Notes under the pieces: model-generated
Database searches by the model: none
Seen by the model: the letters and a program-made list of their open reading frames with translations, nothing else
Told to the model about the DNA's origin: nothing
In this document: one piece after another, positions 1-7,671 of the stretch
How the letters are laid out: each line of letters starts with the position of its first letter
How positions within the stretch are numbered: the first letter of the stretch is position 1
NCBI GenBank assembly: GCA_002453475.1
Contig: DKGY01000050.1
Location: 31,251-42,598, forward strand
Length of the DNA stretch: 11,348 nucleotides
From: Clostridium sp. UBA6758
GTDB lineage: Bacteria > Bacillota > Clostridia > Clostridiales > Clostridiaceae
Direction of reading: 5' to 3'
Translations under genes and position numbers: made by a program

Positions 1-30
1 AATTTTAAAGGAAAAATCTAAAAAAGAGTT

Positions 31-66
31 ATGAGCTAAGACTTAAATAAGTTTTGGCTCATTTTT
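31..66 (+). terminator. Rho-independent terminator of an upstream gene
   Basis: The arms at 31-44 (ATGAGCTAAGACTT) and 49-62 (AAGTTTTGGCTCAT) form a 14-bp stem with two G-U pairs in RNA and a 4-base loop, followed by a T run at 62-66. An A-rich run at 20-25 precedes the stem, so it could also stop transcription on the minus strand. The gene it serves lies outside the window on the left. The rest of 1-177 shows no gene. Confidence 0.75.
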
Positions 67-177
67 ATATATGAATAATTCTTAAGGTTTATATGTTAAT
101 ATATTTGAAATAAAATATTATTGTTGGAATTTCTGTTTTAAATTAAGATATAAATAATAAAAGGATGGGAGTTAATA

Positions 178-559
178 ATTGATAAAGCAGAAGAGTTTTT
201 TAGTAACAATAGTTTTGAGAATTGTTTTGCTTTTAATCATGTATTAGGTTTAAGTTGCAATGCTTATCATGGAAAGCTTCATGAGAGTAAGAAGTATATT
301 GCTAATTTACTCGGAGAATATGGATATAGTATTGAGCATGAAAATGTATATTATAGTATAGATTTAAATACTGCACAGCAAGTAGAAATAGATGATTATA
401 TTCAAATTATAAAAAGTGGAGTTAATGAACATAGTAAAAATGATAGAAATAGCATATTCAAAAGAAAAGGGAATTTTAAGAAATATGCCACAGGAGGTAC
501 AAGAAACAATTGAAGGATATGAAGAGCGTGTTATTAAATATAAAAGTAAACTAAAATAA
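178..559 (+). pseudogene. Small unrecognised gene, probably frameshifted
   Basis: I do not recognise this protein. One reading frame is open from about 178 to a TGA at 511-513 and has coding-like composition (EEFFSNNSFENCFAFNHVLG, YIANLLGEYGYSIEHENVYY). A second frame, open from 413 to a TAA at 557-559, reads as a plausible charged C-terminus (PQEVQETIEGYEERVIKYK). Removing one base from either five-A run, at 411-415 or 436-440, joins them into a protein of about 126 residues. This suggests a frameshift in one gene rather than two genes. The first frame has no ATG, GTG or TTG start. A GGGAG at 167-171 lies six bases before an ATT codon at 178, and a TTG one base later is in another frame, so the 5' end may also be damaged. 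Alternatively, the second frame could be a separate 44-residue ORF from the ATG at 425. No domain or membrane segment is evident. Confidence 0.45.
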
Positions 560-630
560 AGTATAAATAGTAATAACAAATAGTACTAATAAATATATGA
601 AGAATAGTTTATGGAAATAGGGAGGAATAT

Positions 631-1476
631 ATGGAATATATAACATTAAATAATGGAGTGAAAATGCCTATTTTAGGATACGGGGTTTATCAAATTGAAA
701 ATTTGAAGGAATGTGAGAGGTGTGTATTAGATGCAATTGAAATAGGATATCGTTCCATTGATACTGCTCAGACATATGGTAATGAAGAAGCTGTGGGAAG
801 AGCAATTAAGAAGTGCAATGTTCCAAGAGAAGAATTATTTATTACAACTAAAGTGTGGATATCCAATGCTGGATATGAAAAGGCGAAAACTTCTATAGAG
901 AAGTCGCTTAAAAAGCTTCAACTTGAATATTTGGATTTAGTATTAATACATCAACCTTTCAATGATTATTATGGCACATATAAAGCTATGGAGGAAATGT
1001 ACAAGAGAGGTAAAATAAGAGCTATAGGAGTAAGTAATTTCTATCCAGATAGATTAATAGATCTTATTAAGTTTAATGAGGTAGTTCCAGCAATTAATCA
1101 AGTTGAAACACATCTATTTAATCAGCAAGTAAAGGCTAAGGAAATCATGGATAAATATGGGGTACAAATTGAATCTTGGGCACCCTTCGCAGAAGGGACA
1201 AATAATATCTTTACAAATAAAACTCTTAAGAAAGTTGGAGATAGATATAATAAATCTACAGCTCAAGTCGCATTAAGATATTTAATTCAAAGAGGTGTTA
1301 TTGTTATTCCTAAATCTGTGCATAAAGAAAGAATGATTCAGAATTTTAATATATTTGATTTTAAATTAAATGAAGATGATATGCGTAAGATCGCCAAATT
1401 AGACAAAGGAAAAAGTGCATTTTTCTCTCATAGTGATCCTAATATTGTAGAACTTTTTGCTGAATCAGAGGAGTAA
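631..1476 (+). CDS. Aldo/keto reductase, NADPH-dependent
   Basis: This is a cytosolic (alpha/beta)8-barrel oxidoreductase of the aldo/keto reductase superfamily, which reduces aldehydes or ketones with NADPH. Its 281 residues match the normal length of bacterial members such as Bacillus YtbE/YvgN. The catalytic tetrad is visible: Asp44 and Tyr49 in GYRSIDTAQTYGNEEAVG, Lys74 in TTKVW, and His107 in VLIHQP. The signature GKIRAIGVSNF lies at 127-137, and the cofactor-phosphate motif IPKSVHKERMIQN near 226-238. GGAGG at 621-625, five bases before the ATG, fixes the start. The gene stands alone: a hairpin and a terminator-like structure separate it from the ABC transporter operon. The substrate cannot be told from sequence. 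The family call is secure, and no symbol is given because many paralogues exist. Confidence 0.95.
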   Translation: MEYITLNNGVKMPILGYGVYQIENLKECERCVLDAIEIGYRSIDTAQTYGNEEAVGRAIKKCNVPREELFITTKVWISNAGYEKAKTSIEKSLKKLQLEYLDLVLIHQPFNDYYGTYKAMEEMYKRGKIRAIGVSNFYPDRLIDLIKFNEVVPAINQVETHLFNQQVKAKEIMDKYGVQIESWAPFAEGTNNIFTNKTLKKVGDRYNKSTAQVALRYLIQRGVIVIPKSVHKERMIQNFNIFDFKLNEDDMRKIAKLDKGKSAFFSHSDPNIVELFAESEE

Positions 1477-1506
1477 CATGAAATATTTACTTTCAATCTA
1501 CTAAAA

Positions 1507-1534
1507 ATGTTCATGAAGATTATTTCATAAACAT
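1507..1534. other. Imperfect inverted repeat after the reductase gene
   Basis: ATGTTCATGAA (1507-1517) and TTCATAAACAT (1524-1534) are complementary except for one position and are separated by six bases. There is no T run, so it is a poor terminator by itself. It could be an RNA 3' hairpin or a protein-binding palindrome. Its role is unknown. Confidence 0.35.
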
Positions 1535-1594
1535 TATACAATACTATATTAAATTCCTTAAAGAGAAAATTAAACATAACTAAAATCATTAAAG

Positions 1595-1624
1595 AAAGAT
1601 GGAGCAATTATTGCTTCATCTTTT
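1595..1624. terminator. Terminator-like hairpin between reductase and ABC operon
   Basis: AAAGATGGAGCAA (1595-1607) pairs with TTGCTTCATCTTT (1611-1623), with one G-U pair and a 3-base loop. It is flanked by A-rich sequence on the left and TTTTACTTT on the right. It probably ends the aldo/keto reductase transcript and insulates the transporter operon promoter just downstream. Confidence 0.6.
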
Positions 1625-1636
1625 ACTTTCAAAACC

Positions 1637-1690
1637 TTTCACCAACTGTAAGTGTTTTATTTTGGCAACTCCATTTATAATAATTATAGA
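1637..1690 (+). promoter_or_regulatory. Promoter of the Bce-type operon with possible BceR-type operator
   Basis: TTGGCA (1662-1667) and TATAGA (1685-1690) are separated by exactly 17 bases and form a good sigma-A-type promoter about 70 bases before the ATPase start. Ten bases upstream of the -35 is an imperfect inverted repeat, TTTCA (1637-1641), five bases, TGTAA (1647-1651). It resembles the TNACA-N4-TGTAA pattern described for BceR-like regulators, but the spacer and one arm base differ. The promoter is moderately supported. The operator is a suggestion only. Confidence 0.5.
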
Positions 1691-1759
1691 AGATAAGAAT
1701 TAGTAATAAATTAAATTCCGGAGTTTTATTTGTTAGCTATGAGATGAAAGGTGATTATA

Positions 1760-2536
1760 ATGATAGAGAGAATATTAGAAGTTAAAGACTTAAAAAAATA
1801 CTATGGTAAAAAAGATTTTGCAACTAAGGCTTTAGATGGAATCAGTTTTCAAGTAATGAATGGTGAATTCATCGGAATTATGGGAAGTAGTGGTTCAGGA
1901 AAAACAACATTGCTTAACTGTATTGCAACCACAACTCACCCTACAGAAGGTAATATTTTATTAAACGGAGAGAGAATCGAGGACTTTAAAGGAAATAAAT
2001 TAGCAGATTATAGAGGAAATAAGATAGGTTATCTATTTCAAAACTTTGAGCTACTAGAAAATTTAACTGCAAGGGAAAATATGTTACTTCCAATGGCTAT
2101 TCATAATAAATTACAGAATAATAGTAAGGTAGAAGTAGAAAAATTAGCAGAGTATATGGAGATTACAGATGTATTAGATAAATTTCCTAATGAAATTTCA
2201 GGGGGACAAAAGCAACGTGTTGCAGCTGCAAGAGCTTTAATTTTAAATCCACAAATTATTCTTGCAGATGAACCTACAGGAGCATTAGATTCTAAAAATG
2301 CAAAAGCATTAATGCAAAAACTGTCTGATTTAAATGAAGATCAGAAAACAACTATTTTAATGGTCACTCATGATGCAAATGTAGCTAGCTTTTGTTCAAG
2401 AATTTTATTTATACAAGATGGAAAGCTTTTTCATGAGTTAAGACGTAAAAAGCCAGAGGAATCTAGACAAGATTTTTATGAAAGAATACTTCTAGTTATG
2501 GCACAACTAGGAGGTGGAAGTGCAAATGTTTTATGA
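1760..2536 (+). CDS. bceA: Bce-type ABC transporter ATP-binding subunit
   Basis: This is the ATPase of a peptide-antibiotic resistance transporter of the BceAB (MacB/LolD-like) class. It works in the cytoplasm bound to the permease encoded next. All nucleotide-binding motifs are present in order: Walker A GSSGSGKT (42-49), Q-loop Gln94 in LFQN, signature SGGQ (147-150), Walker B IILADE (166-171), D-loop SALD-type sequence GALDSK, and switch His204. The length of 258 residues is typical. AAAGGTG at 1747-1753 puts the ATG at 1760 at a normal distance, whereas the in-frame GTG at 1751 overlaps that ribosome binding site and is unlikely. The coding end overlaps the permease start by 11 bases, indicating translational coupling. 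Family assignment is firm. The symbol is by class, since related systems carry names such as psdA or yxdL. Confidence 0.9.
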   Translation: MIERILEVKDLKKYYGKKDFATKALDGISFQVMNGEFIGIMGSSGSGKTTLLNCIATTTHPTEGNILLNGERIEDFKGNKLADYRGNKIGYLFQNFELLENLTARENMLLPMAIHNKLQNNSKVEVEKLAEYMEITDVLDKFPNEISGGQKQRVAAARALILNPQIILADEPTGALDSKNAKALMQKLSDLNEDQKTTILMVTHDANVASFCSRILFIQDGKLFHELRRKKPEESRQDFYERILLVMAQLGGGSANVL

Positions 2537-4556
2537 TTTAGTTAAGAGAAATAGTAAGAGAAATAGAAAAGAAAATGGATTATTTTTTGTATCATTAATC
2601 ATATCTATTGTTGCATTTTATATTATTTTATCTCTTGAAAAACAAGATATTATTATATTTTTAAAGACTATGGAAAGTCAAGCACTAGATAAATTATTTT
2701 TATTGATTCCAGCTTTATATGGATTGTCTTTATTTATTTTATTTTTTCTTGTATATTTTGCAGGAAAATATCAACTAGAAAGAAGGAATAAAGAACTTGG
2801 AATGTATTTAATGCTTGGTATGAAACGTAGTAAGCTATTATTAATGCTTTTTGCAGAAGAGTTATGGAATAGTGTATTGTCATTATTAATTGGTATTCCA
2901 GTTGCAATCTGTATATCTGAAATTATTAGTTTAGTAACAGCTAAAATTGTAGGGTTAGGTATAATAGGACACAATTTTTCATTTTCATTTTCAGCAGTTA
3001 TAGGAACTATTATAGGATATTTTATTATTAGATTTGTAGCACTTATTATTTTAAGTGGTAAATTTTCAAGAAAAGAGGTTACAGAATTACTTTCAGAAGC
3101 TCAAGGAGAGAAGAGAAGAAAAATAAATAAAGTAATTATTAGTATTAAATTGGTTTTAGGAGTAATATTACTTACAGTTGCATTTGCTATAGCAATTATG
3201 GGATTTTCATGGGAAAATATAAAGTTCATGGGAATTACAGTGATATTAGGACTTAGTGGAATCTTTCTATTATTTCAAGGTATAGGTGTATTATTTGAAA
3301 TAATTCTTAAAAAGAAAACTAACATAAGTAGTTTAAAAATGTTCACCTTTAGACAATTGCAGGAATCAGTATTTTTAAAGCCAAATACTTTAGCTATTTC
3401 ATCACTTTTAGTTTTGATGGCAATTAGCTGTTTTGCATATGGTATTCCAGTAGGATACTTATTTAATTCAAAGGAAGCACATGTTATAGATTACACCTTT
3501 GAAGCAGAAGAAGATGAAGTAAAGTCAGTAATAAATAAGCTAGAGTTAAATGAGTATATCCATGGAATATATGATATGAATATAGGAATGTTTTATGATG
3601 GTAGTTTCTCAGCAAAGGATTTAATAAGCGCAGTAGAAAATCAAAAGGATGAAGGCGGTAAAGATATTTTATTAAATAATCTTCAATATATGGATAGACC
3701 ATATTTAATTTCTGTAACTTCATATAACAAGCTTTTAGAGTTGCAAGGGAAGGCGGAAATTATATTAAAGGATAATGAAGTAGCTCTTTATAATGATACT
3801 GAGTTTAAATTTGGAGCTATAATGGAAAATGCTTTAAAGGAAAGACCTACTTTATATTTTGATGATGAAGAATATAAGTTAATAGACAAATGCTATACTG
3901 ATAGCATTGTAACCGATAGATTAATTACTATTAGCTATGGTTTAATAGTGCCGGAAACAGTTTTTAATAAATATACTAGTGAAAATAATGTTAGCACTTA
4001 TTGGAATGCAACTCTAAATGAGAAATTTGTTAAGGAAAATGGTTTAATGCAAGCTATTAGTAAGGTTAATGAAAAACTTAACACTACTAATATACGTTAT
4101 GAAAGTTATCTTCAAAATATAGGAAGAGAGTTATTTTATACTGTTGCAGCAAGTTATACAACTATTTATTTAGCCGTTATTTTTCTAATAATAGCTAATA
4201 CAGTTATGGGAGTACAATTTTTAATGCACCAACAAAAAACAAGGAAGAGGTATCAATCATTAACATACTTAGGTGCAAGCTATGAAATGCTATGTAAATC
4301 TGCAAGAAATCAAATTACTTGGTATTTTTCACTACCAATAGCAGTTGCAGCAATAAGTAGTATATTTGCAGTTAGATCATTATTTACAGGTATTATGACA
4401 AAAGCAATGAAGGCGCAAGTTGGTAAACTAATGGTTATTTCAATTCCTATTATTGTCTTAATATGTGTGATAGAATTAATTTATATGCAATGTGTAAAGA
4501 AAAGCAGTGATAAAAATATTTTAAAGATAATGGATATAAAAAGAGAAGATAATTAG
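2526..4556 (+). CDS. bceB: Bce-type ABC transporter permease (FtsX domain, 10 helices)
   Basis: This is the membrane subunit that partners the ATPase. In characterised members it both frees cell-wall targets from peptide antibiotics and relays flux to the kinase. I can place ten hydrophobic segments near residues 18-37, 57-79, 112-136, 152-177, 203-227, 234-260, 288-313, 537-566, 602-625 and 640-662. Between the seventh and eighth lies an outward-facing domain of about 220 residues (314-535), the hallmark that separates BceB-type permeases from ordinary FtsX proteins. The length of 676 residues is usual. AGGAGG at 2509-2514 serves the start. I choose the ATG at 2526 because MFYDLVKRNSKRN matches the usual amphipathic N-terminus, but GTG at 2520 or 2514 is possible. 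The stop is followed within ten bases by the response-regulator start. The substrate is not predictable. Confidence 0.9.
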   Translation: MFYDLVKRNSKRNRKENGLFFVSLIISIVAFYIILSLEKQDIIIFLKTMESQALDKLFLLIPALYGLSLFILFFLVYFAGKYQLERRNKELGMYLMLGMKRSKLLLMLFAEELWNSVLSLLIGIPVAICISEIISLVTAKIVGLGIIGHNFSFSFSAVIGTIIGYFIIRFVALIILSGKFSRKEVTELLSEAQGEKRRKINKVIISIKLVLGVILLTVAFAIAIMGFSWENIKFMGITVILGLSGIFLLFQGIGVLFEIILKKKTNISSLKMFTFRQLQESVFLKPNTLAISSLLVLMAISCFAYGIPVGYLFNSKEAHVIDYTFEAEEDEVKSVINKLELNEYIHGIYDMNIGMFYDGSFSAKDLISAVENQKDEGGKDILLNNLQYMDRPYLISVTSYNKLLELQGKAEIILKDNEVALYNDTEFKFGAIMENALKERPTLYFDDEEYKLIDKCYTDSIVTDRLITISYGLIVPETVFNKYTSENNVSTYWNATLNEKFVKENGLMQAISKVNEKLNTTNIRYESYLQNIGRELFYTVAASYTTIYLAVIFLIIANTVMGVQFLMHQQKTRKRYQSLTYLGASYEMLCKSARNQITWYFSLPIAVAAISSIFAVRSLFTGIMTKAMKAQVGKLMVISIPIIVLICVIELIYMQCVKKSSDKNILKIMDIKREDN

Positions 4557-4564
4557 AGGTGATA

Positions 4565-5254
4565 ATGGTGAAGAAGATTGTAATTGTAGAAGATGAGCTT
4601 TTTATGAGAGAAGAGCTTCAGTATATTTTAGAAAAGGAAGGTTATGATACCTTTTGTATAACTAAATTTTCAAATGTAATAGATGAGATTATAGCTGCTT
4701 CACCAGACCTTGTATTATTAGATTTAAATTTACCTGGAATATCTGGGTTTGAAATATGTAAGGGACTTAGACATAAAAGTAATGTTCCAATACTTGTTTT
4801 AACAGGTCGTGATCAAATGAAGGACGAGTTACATGCTCTTGATATTGGTGCAGATGAATATATAAATAAACCTTGCCAGAAAGAACGCTTATTAGCAAGA
4901 ATAACAAATTTGTTACGTCGTTTAGAAGATAGAAAGCACTTTGCAGAAATAAAGGATATTAGCTTAGATTTACAAACCTATACTATTAATGTTAAAGGTA
5001 AAGCTATGATTTTACCTGATAATCAAGGAAAGATTATGGAGTTATTACTTGAAAATTACCAAAAGCTTGTCACTAAGGAGATGTTATTTAAGAATCTTTG
5101 GGGGACAACAGAATATATAGATGAAAATACTCTTCATGTTAATATGACTAGGCTAAAGAAATCATTACATAATTTAGATACTGATTATAAGATAAGTACA
5201 ATTAGGGGGAAAGGTTATTCCTTAGAGCCTATAGGAGATAAGAGTAATGGTTAA
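4565..5254 (+). CDS. bceR: OmpR-family response regulator, BceR-like
   Basis: This is a DNA-binding response regulator expected to activate the transporter operon when phosphorylated by the kinase encoded next. The receiver domain (about 3-118) has the acidic pocket Glu9/Asp10, phospho-acceptor Asp53 in LLDLNLPG, Thr80 in VLTGRD and Lys102 in YINKP. The C-terminal winged-helix domain (about 130-225) ends in the typical TIRGKGYSLE. The length of 229 residues is normal. The ribosome binding site GAGGTG (4556-4561) overlaps the permease stop. ATG at 4565 is taken as start, but GTG at 4568, giving MKKIVIVEDE, has better spacing and may be the true one. The 3' end overlaps the kinase gene by 8 bases. 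The genes run ATPase, permease, regulator, kinase, whereas the Bacillus bce locus has the regulator and kinase first. Confidence 0.92.
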   Translation: MVKKIVIVEDELFMREELQYILEKEGYDTFCITKFSNVIDEIIAASPDLVLLDLNLPGISGFEICKGLRHKSNVPILVLTGRDQMKDELHALDIGADEYINKPCQKERLLARITNLLRRLEDRKHFAEIKDISLDLQTYTINVKGKAMILPDNQGKIMELLLENYQKLVTKEMLFKNLWGTTEYIDENTLHVNMTRLKKSLHNLDTDYKISTIRGKGYSLEPIGDKSNG

Positions 5255-6272
5255 AAGATTAAGAGGAGTGTTTGAAAAAAATAGACTTTGGATTGTTGTT
5301 ATACTTACATTGAACTTTATATTTGGAGGATTGCTATGGTTAAGTAATGATAAAGCTTTTATTTATATTTTTCCTACAATGGTTATTGGTTCTTTAATTT
5401 TATATTGTGCTACGGCATTTAGTATCTATAAAAATGATTTAAAAAGAGAACAAGCAATTAGTAGGTTTTTAGATGATCCCACTAAAGATATGGAAAATGA
5501 AATTATCAGATTGTTTCATTATGAAGAAGCACAAGTAATAAAAGATATAGGTAAAATTCTAAGACAAAATCAAAATACTATAAGTATTCATAAGCAAGGA
5601 ATTGATGAGTATGAAGAGTACATAGAAGCTTGGGCACATGAGATAAAAACGCCTTTAGGGTTAATGACCTTTGTACTAGATAATAGAAAAGAGGAAATAT
5701 CACCAGTAGTATATAAAAGATTACAATATGTAAGAACAAAAATGCAAGAGGATATAGAAAGAATGCTATATTATGCAAGACTAAAATCCACTTGTAATGA
5801 TTACTTTTTCAAAGAACTATCATTAAAAGAAAGCTGTATGGAAGTAATTGAAGAGTATAAAGTAATATTACAGGAAAAAGGCATAGATGTAATATTAGAC
5901 ATTGATGATTATAAAGTACTATCGGATAAAAGAGGAATTCAATTCATTATAAGACAAATAATTAGTAATTCAGTAAAATATAAAAATATTGAAGTAAGTG
6001 ATCCACAGATAGTTATTACTTCAGATGAAAATGAGAAAAATATAAACCTTACTATAAGAGATAATGGAATAGGAGTTAAGGCGTACGATTTACCATTTAT
6101 ATTTGAGAAAGGCTTCACAGGTGAGATTGGACAACAAAGAAAAAATTCAACAGGAATGGGATTATACTTAGCAAAACAAGTAGCTGAAAGCTTGAAAGCT
6201 GGCTTAGAGGCAAATGATAATTATACTGATGGGCTTGAAATTTCATTAGTATTTCCTAAGGTAATTGATTGA
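5247..6272 (+). CDS. bceS: Intramembrane-sensing histidine kinase, BceS-like
   Basis: This sensor kinase should phosphorylate the response regulator in response to transporter activity. Two transmembrane helices (about 14-32 and 38-60) are joined by only a few residues (SNDK), so there is no extracellular sensing domain. That is the signature of BceS-type kinases, which read the state of the permease instead of binding peptide. The H box is AWAHEIKTPLG with His131, the N box centres on Asn241 in IISNSVKYK, G1 is DNGIG (272-276) and G2 is GMGLYLAKQ (303-311). At 341 residues it has the usual compact size. Translation is coupled to the regulator through the 8-base overlap. The stop codon is followed after a single base by repeat element R1, which may form the 3' end of the operon transcript. 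Confidence 0.92.
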   Translation: MVKRLRGVFEKNRLWIVVILTLNFIFGGLLWLSNDKAFIYIFPTMVIGSLILYCATAFSIYKNDLKREQAISRFLDDPTKDMENEIIRLFHYEEAQVIKDIGKILRQNQNTISIHKQGIDEYEEYIEAWAHEIKTPLGLMTFVLDNRKEEISPVVYKRLQYVRTKMQEDIERMLYYARLKSTCNDYFFKELSLKESCMEVIEEYKVILQEKGIDVILDIDDYKVLSDKRGIQFIIRQIISNSVKYKNIEVSDPQIVITSDENEKNINLTIRDNGIGVKAYDLPFIFEKGFTGEIGQQRKNSTGMGLYLAKQVAESLKAGLEANDNYTDGLEISLVFPKVID

Positions 6273-6273
6273 G

Positions 6274-6367
6274 TAAGGCATCTGAAAATAAATAATAAGT
6301 CAAAGATGGGAAGTATAACTCAAAATAGACGAGCATTCTGACTTATTTATTTTTGGAAGATGCCTTA
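6274..6367. repeat. Inverted-repeat element R1 (short form)
   Basis: TAAGGCATCT (6274-6283) is exactly complementary to AGATGCCTTA (6358-6367). Inside these ends, AAAATAAATAA...GTCA (6285-6302) pairs with TGACTTATTTATTTTT (6339-6354), with a three-base bulge. The hairpin has about 26 bp of interrupted stem and a 36-base loop. It starts one base after the histidine-kinase stop codon. Both ends carry TA outside an AGGCA/TGCCT core, as a TA target duplication would give. The element is homologous to R2 at 8403-8564 read on the minus strand: roughly 80% identical over the first ~42 bases, and 32 of 46 identical without gaps over the last 46. It could be a MITE-like element or a mobile or structured terminator. 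No transposase is present. Confidence 0.75.
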
Positions 6368-6390
6368 ATGAAAGATAGACTAAGATATAA

Positions 6391-6590
6391 CACGTAGATA
6401 TTGAAGTTCAGTTAACTAAAAAGGATGATGAATTTCAATTTGTGTAGGTGAATATATCGAAAGCAATAGAATAACAATGATGATGCTATAGAAATTGGTA
6501 TAATAATTATAGGACAAAAGAAAGCTTAAAAAGTCGGGATGTCAATCTTTGATGATGGTAAGATTAGATTAACGAATTGTAAGGGGGGTA
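6391..6590 (+). pseudogene. Possible decayed coding remnant, unrecognised
   Basis: The 6273-6596 gap holds R1 and then this stretch, which has no intact gene but reads like protein in pieces. One frame from 6391 gives IEVQLTKKDDEFQFV, a stop, then VNISKAIE and a stop. The next frame from about 6476 gives NDDAIEIGIIIIGQKKA, a stop, then KVGMSIFDDGKIRLTNC. Alternating charged and beta-strand-like segments are more than expected from random AT-rich spacer, but no family is recognised and there is no start codon with a ribosome binding site. It may equally be ordinary 5' flank of the AraC-type gene. Confidence 0.28.
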
Positions 6591-6596
6591 AAAATT

Positions 6597-7454
6597 ATGG
6601 AATGGATTGAAAGCATTGGAGAAGCTATTTCTTATATTGAAGAGAATATTACCAAGGATTTATCCATGAAAGAAATTGCAGATAGGGTAAATATTTCTCC
6701 TTTTTATTTTCAAAAAGGATTTGGAATGTTATGTGGCTATTCCTTAAGTGAGTACATTAAGAGAAGAAGACTTGCACTTGCCGGCAGTGAAGTTTTATCT
6801 AATAATGGAAAAATAATAGATATTGCAATAAAGTATGGATATGATTCTCCAGACAGCTTTACTAAAGCTTTTACAAGATTTCATGGGGTTACACCATCTG
6901 CGGTTCGTAAAGAGGGTGCAATGATAAAGTCCTTTGTTGCCCTTAAAATCAAATTTTCGTTGGAAGGTGGATATATTATGGATTATAAAATACTTGAGAA
7001 GGATGCATTTAAGGTTGTAGGAGCGTCTAAGAAATTTAAATATGATTCAGCATTTATGGAGGTACCTTCATTCTGGAATGAGCATATTTCACAAGGAAAG
7101 TTAAAGGATATATGCGGAATGTATGGTATTAACATTGATGAGGAAATGGGTGGTAATGAATTTGAGTACCTTATTGCAGAGGATTATTCCAAAGAGAAAG
7201 AAGGTATGGAAGGATATATAGTTAAAACAATTCCTAAGTTTACTTGGGCTGTTTTCCCTTGTTATGGACCAGGCTCAGCATCAATTCAAGAAACTAATAA
7301 GAAAATATTTTCAGAGTGGTTACCAAACTGTAGAGATTATGAGATTGCTGCAGGTTATAATATAGAAATGTATAGTGATCCAAGTGAGTATGAAAAGGGG
7401 ATTTCAGATAAAAATTACTATAGTGAAGTTTGGATTCCAGTAAAGAAAAAATAG
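6597..7454 (+). CDS. Rob-like AraC-family regulator with GyrI-type effector domain
   Basis: This is a transcription activator of 285 residues with the DNA-binding part first. Two helix-turn-helix units typical of AraC/XylS are visible near 22-41 (LSMKEIADRVNISPFYFQKG) and 71-92, with the family signature continuing to HGVTPSAVRK at about 96-105. From about 128 to 282 the sequence fits the GyrI-like (effector-binding, AraC_E_bind) domain, ending in the typical strand SEVWIPVKKK. The same order occurs in Escherichia coli Rob, whose C-terminal domain binds small hydrophobic molecules. AAGGGGGG at 6581-6588 and ATG at 6597 fix the start. The gene is monocistronic: a gap with no promoter I can name precedes it and a strong terminator follows. 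Its ligand and targets are unknown. A drug- or stress-response role is inferred from the family. Confidence 0.88.
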   Translation: MEWIESIGEAISYIEENITKDLSMKEIADRVNISPFYFQKGFGMLCGYSLSEYIKRRRLALAGSEVLSNNGKIIDIAIKYGYDSPDSFTKAFTRFHGVTPSAVRKEGAMIKSFVALKIKFSLEGGYIMDYKILEKDAFKVVGASKKFKYDSAFMEVPSFWNEHISQGKLKDICGMYGINIDEEMGGNEFEYLIAEDYSKEKEGMEGYIVKTIPKFTWAVFPCYGPGSASIQETNKKIFSEWLPNCRDYEIAAGYNIEMYSDPSEYEKGISDKNYYSEVWIPVKKK

Positions 7455-7524
7455 GGCTTAATTAAGATATAAGGATATGGAAGCTCTTTTTAGATAGGAC
7501 GAAAAAGGATGGAGGCAATATTTC

Positions 7525-7552
7525 AATGTCATTTAGTTAACCAAATGATATT
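7525..7552. other. Palindromic sequence downstream of the AraC-type gene
   Basis: A 28-base near-palindrome is centred on GTTAAC at 7536-7541: CATTT, A, GTTAAC, C, AAATG, with outer AATGT/ATATT arms that pair through one G-U. It is not followed by a T run and lies 70-98 bases after the AraC-type stop codon, so it is more like a binding site or a weak RNA hairpin than a terminator. No function is assigned. Confidence 0.3.
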
Positions 7553-7584
7553 GGCTTAGCCTAAAAAGTAAGATATGAAAATAT

Positions 7585-7626
7585 GAGGGTACTGAAAACT
7601 AAAACTTTTTCAGTACCCTCGTTTTT
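7585..7626 (+). terminator. Strong Rho-independent terminator between convergent genes
   Basis: GAGGGTACTGAAAA (7585-7598) pairs perfectly with TTTTCAGTACCCTC (7607-7620) around an 8-base loop, followed by GTTTTT at 7621-7626. It ends the AraC-type transcript. The minus-strand flank is only moderately T-rich, so it may also serve the convergent HAD gene less efficiently. Confidence 0.9.
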
Positions 7627-7671
7627 AAACAGGGGGGTTGTTCAACAAACTGTTATTATTTATAAATATTT

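Noticed and set aside
364..579. Minus-strand open frame of 71 codons over the first small gene
   Set aside because: Hydrophobic, low-complexity translation typical of the antisense of AT-rich coding DNA, with no ribosome binding site.
1676..1681. TATAAT as the -10 box of the transporter operon
   Set aside because: No -35 at suitable distance. TTGGCA would be only 8 bases away, whereas TATAGA at 1685-1690 has exact 17-base spacing.
2771..3723. Minus-strand open frames inside the permease gene
   Set aside because: Antisense shadows of a well-supported gene, with no start signals.
5578..5778. Minus-strand open frame inside the kinase gene
   Set aside because: Antisense of the conserved H-box region, with no independent support.
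6274..6367. R1 as a plain Rho-independent terminator
   Set aside because: Its stem is interrupted, the loop is 36 bases, the stem is not followed by a T run, and a homologous copy exists at R2. A terminating effect remains possible.
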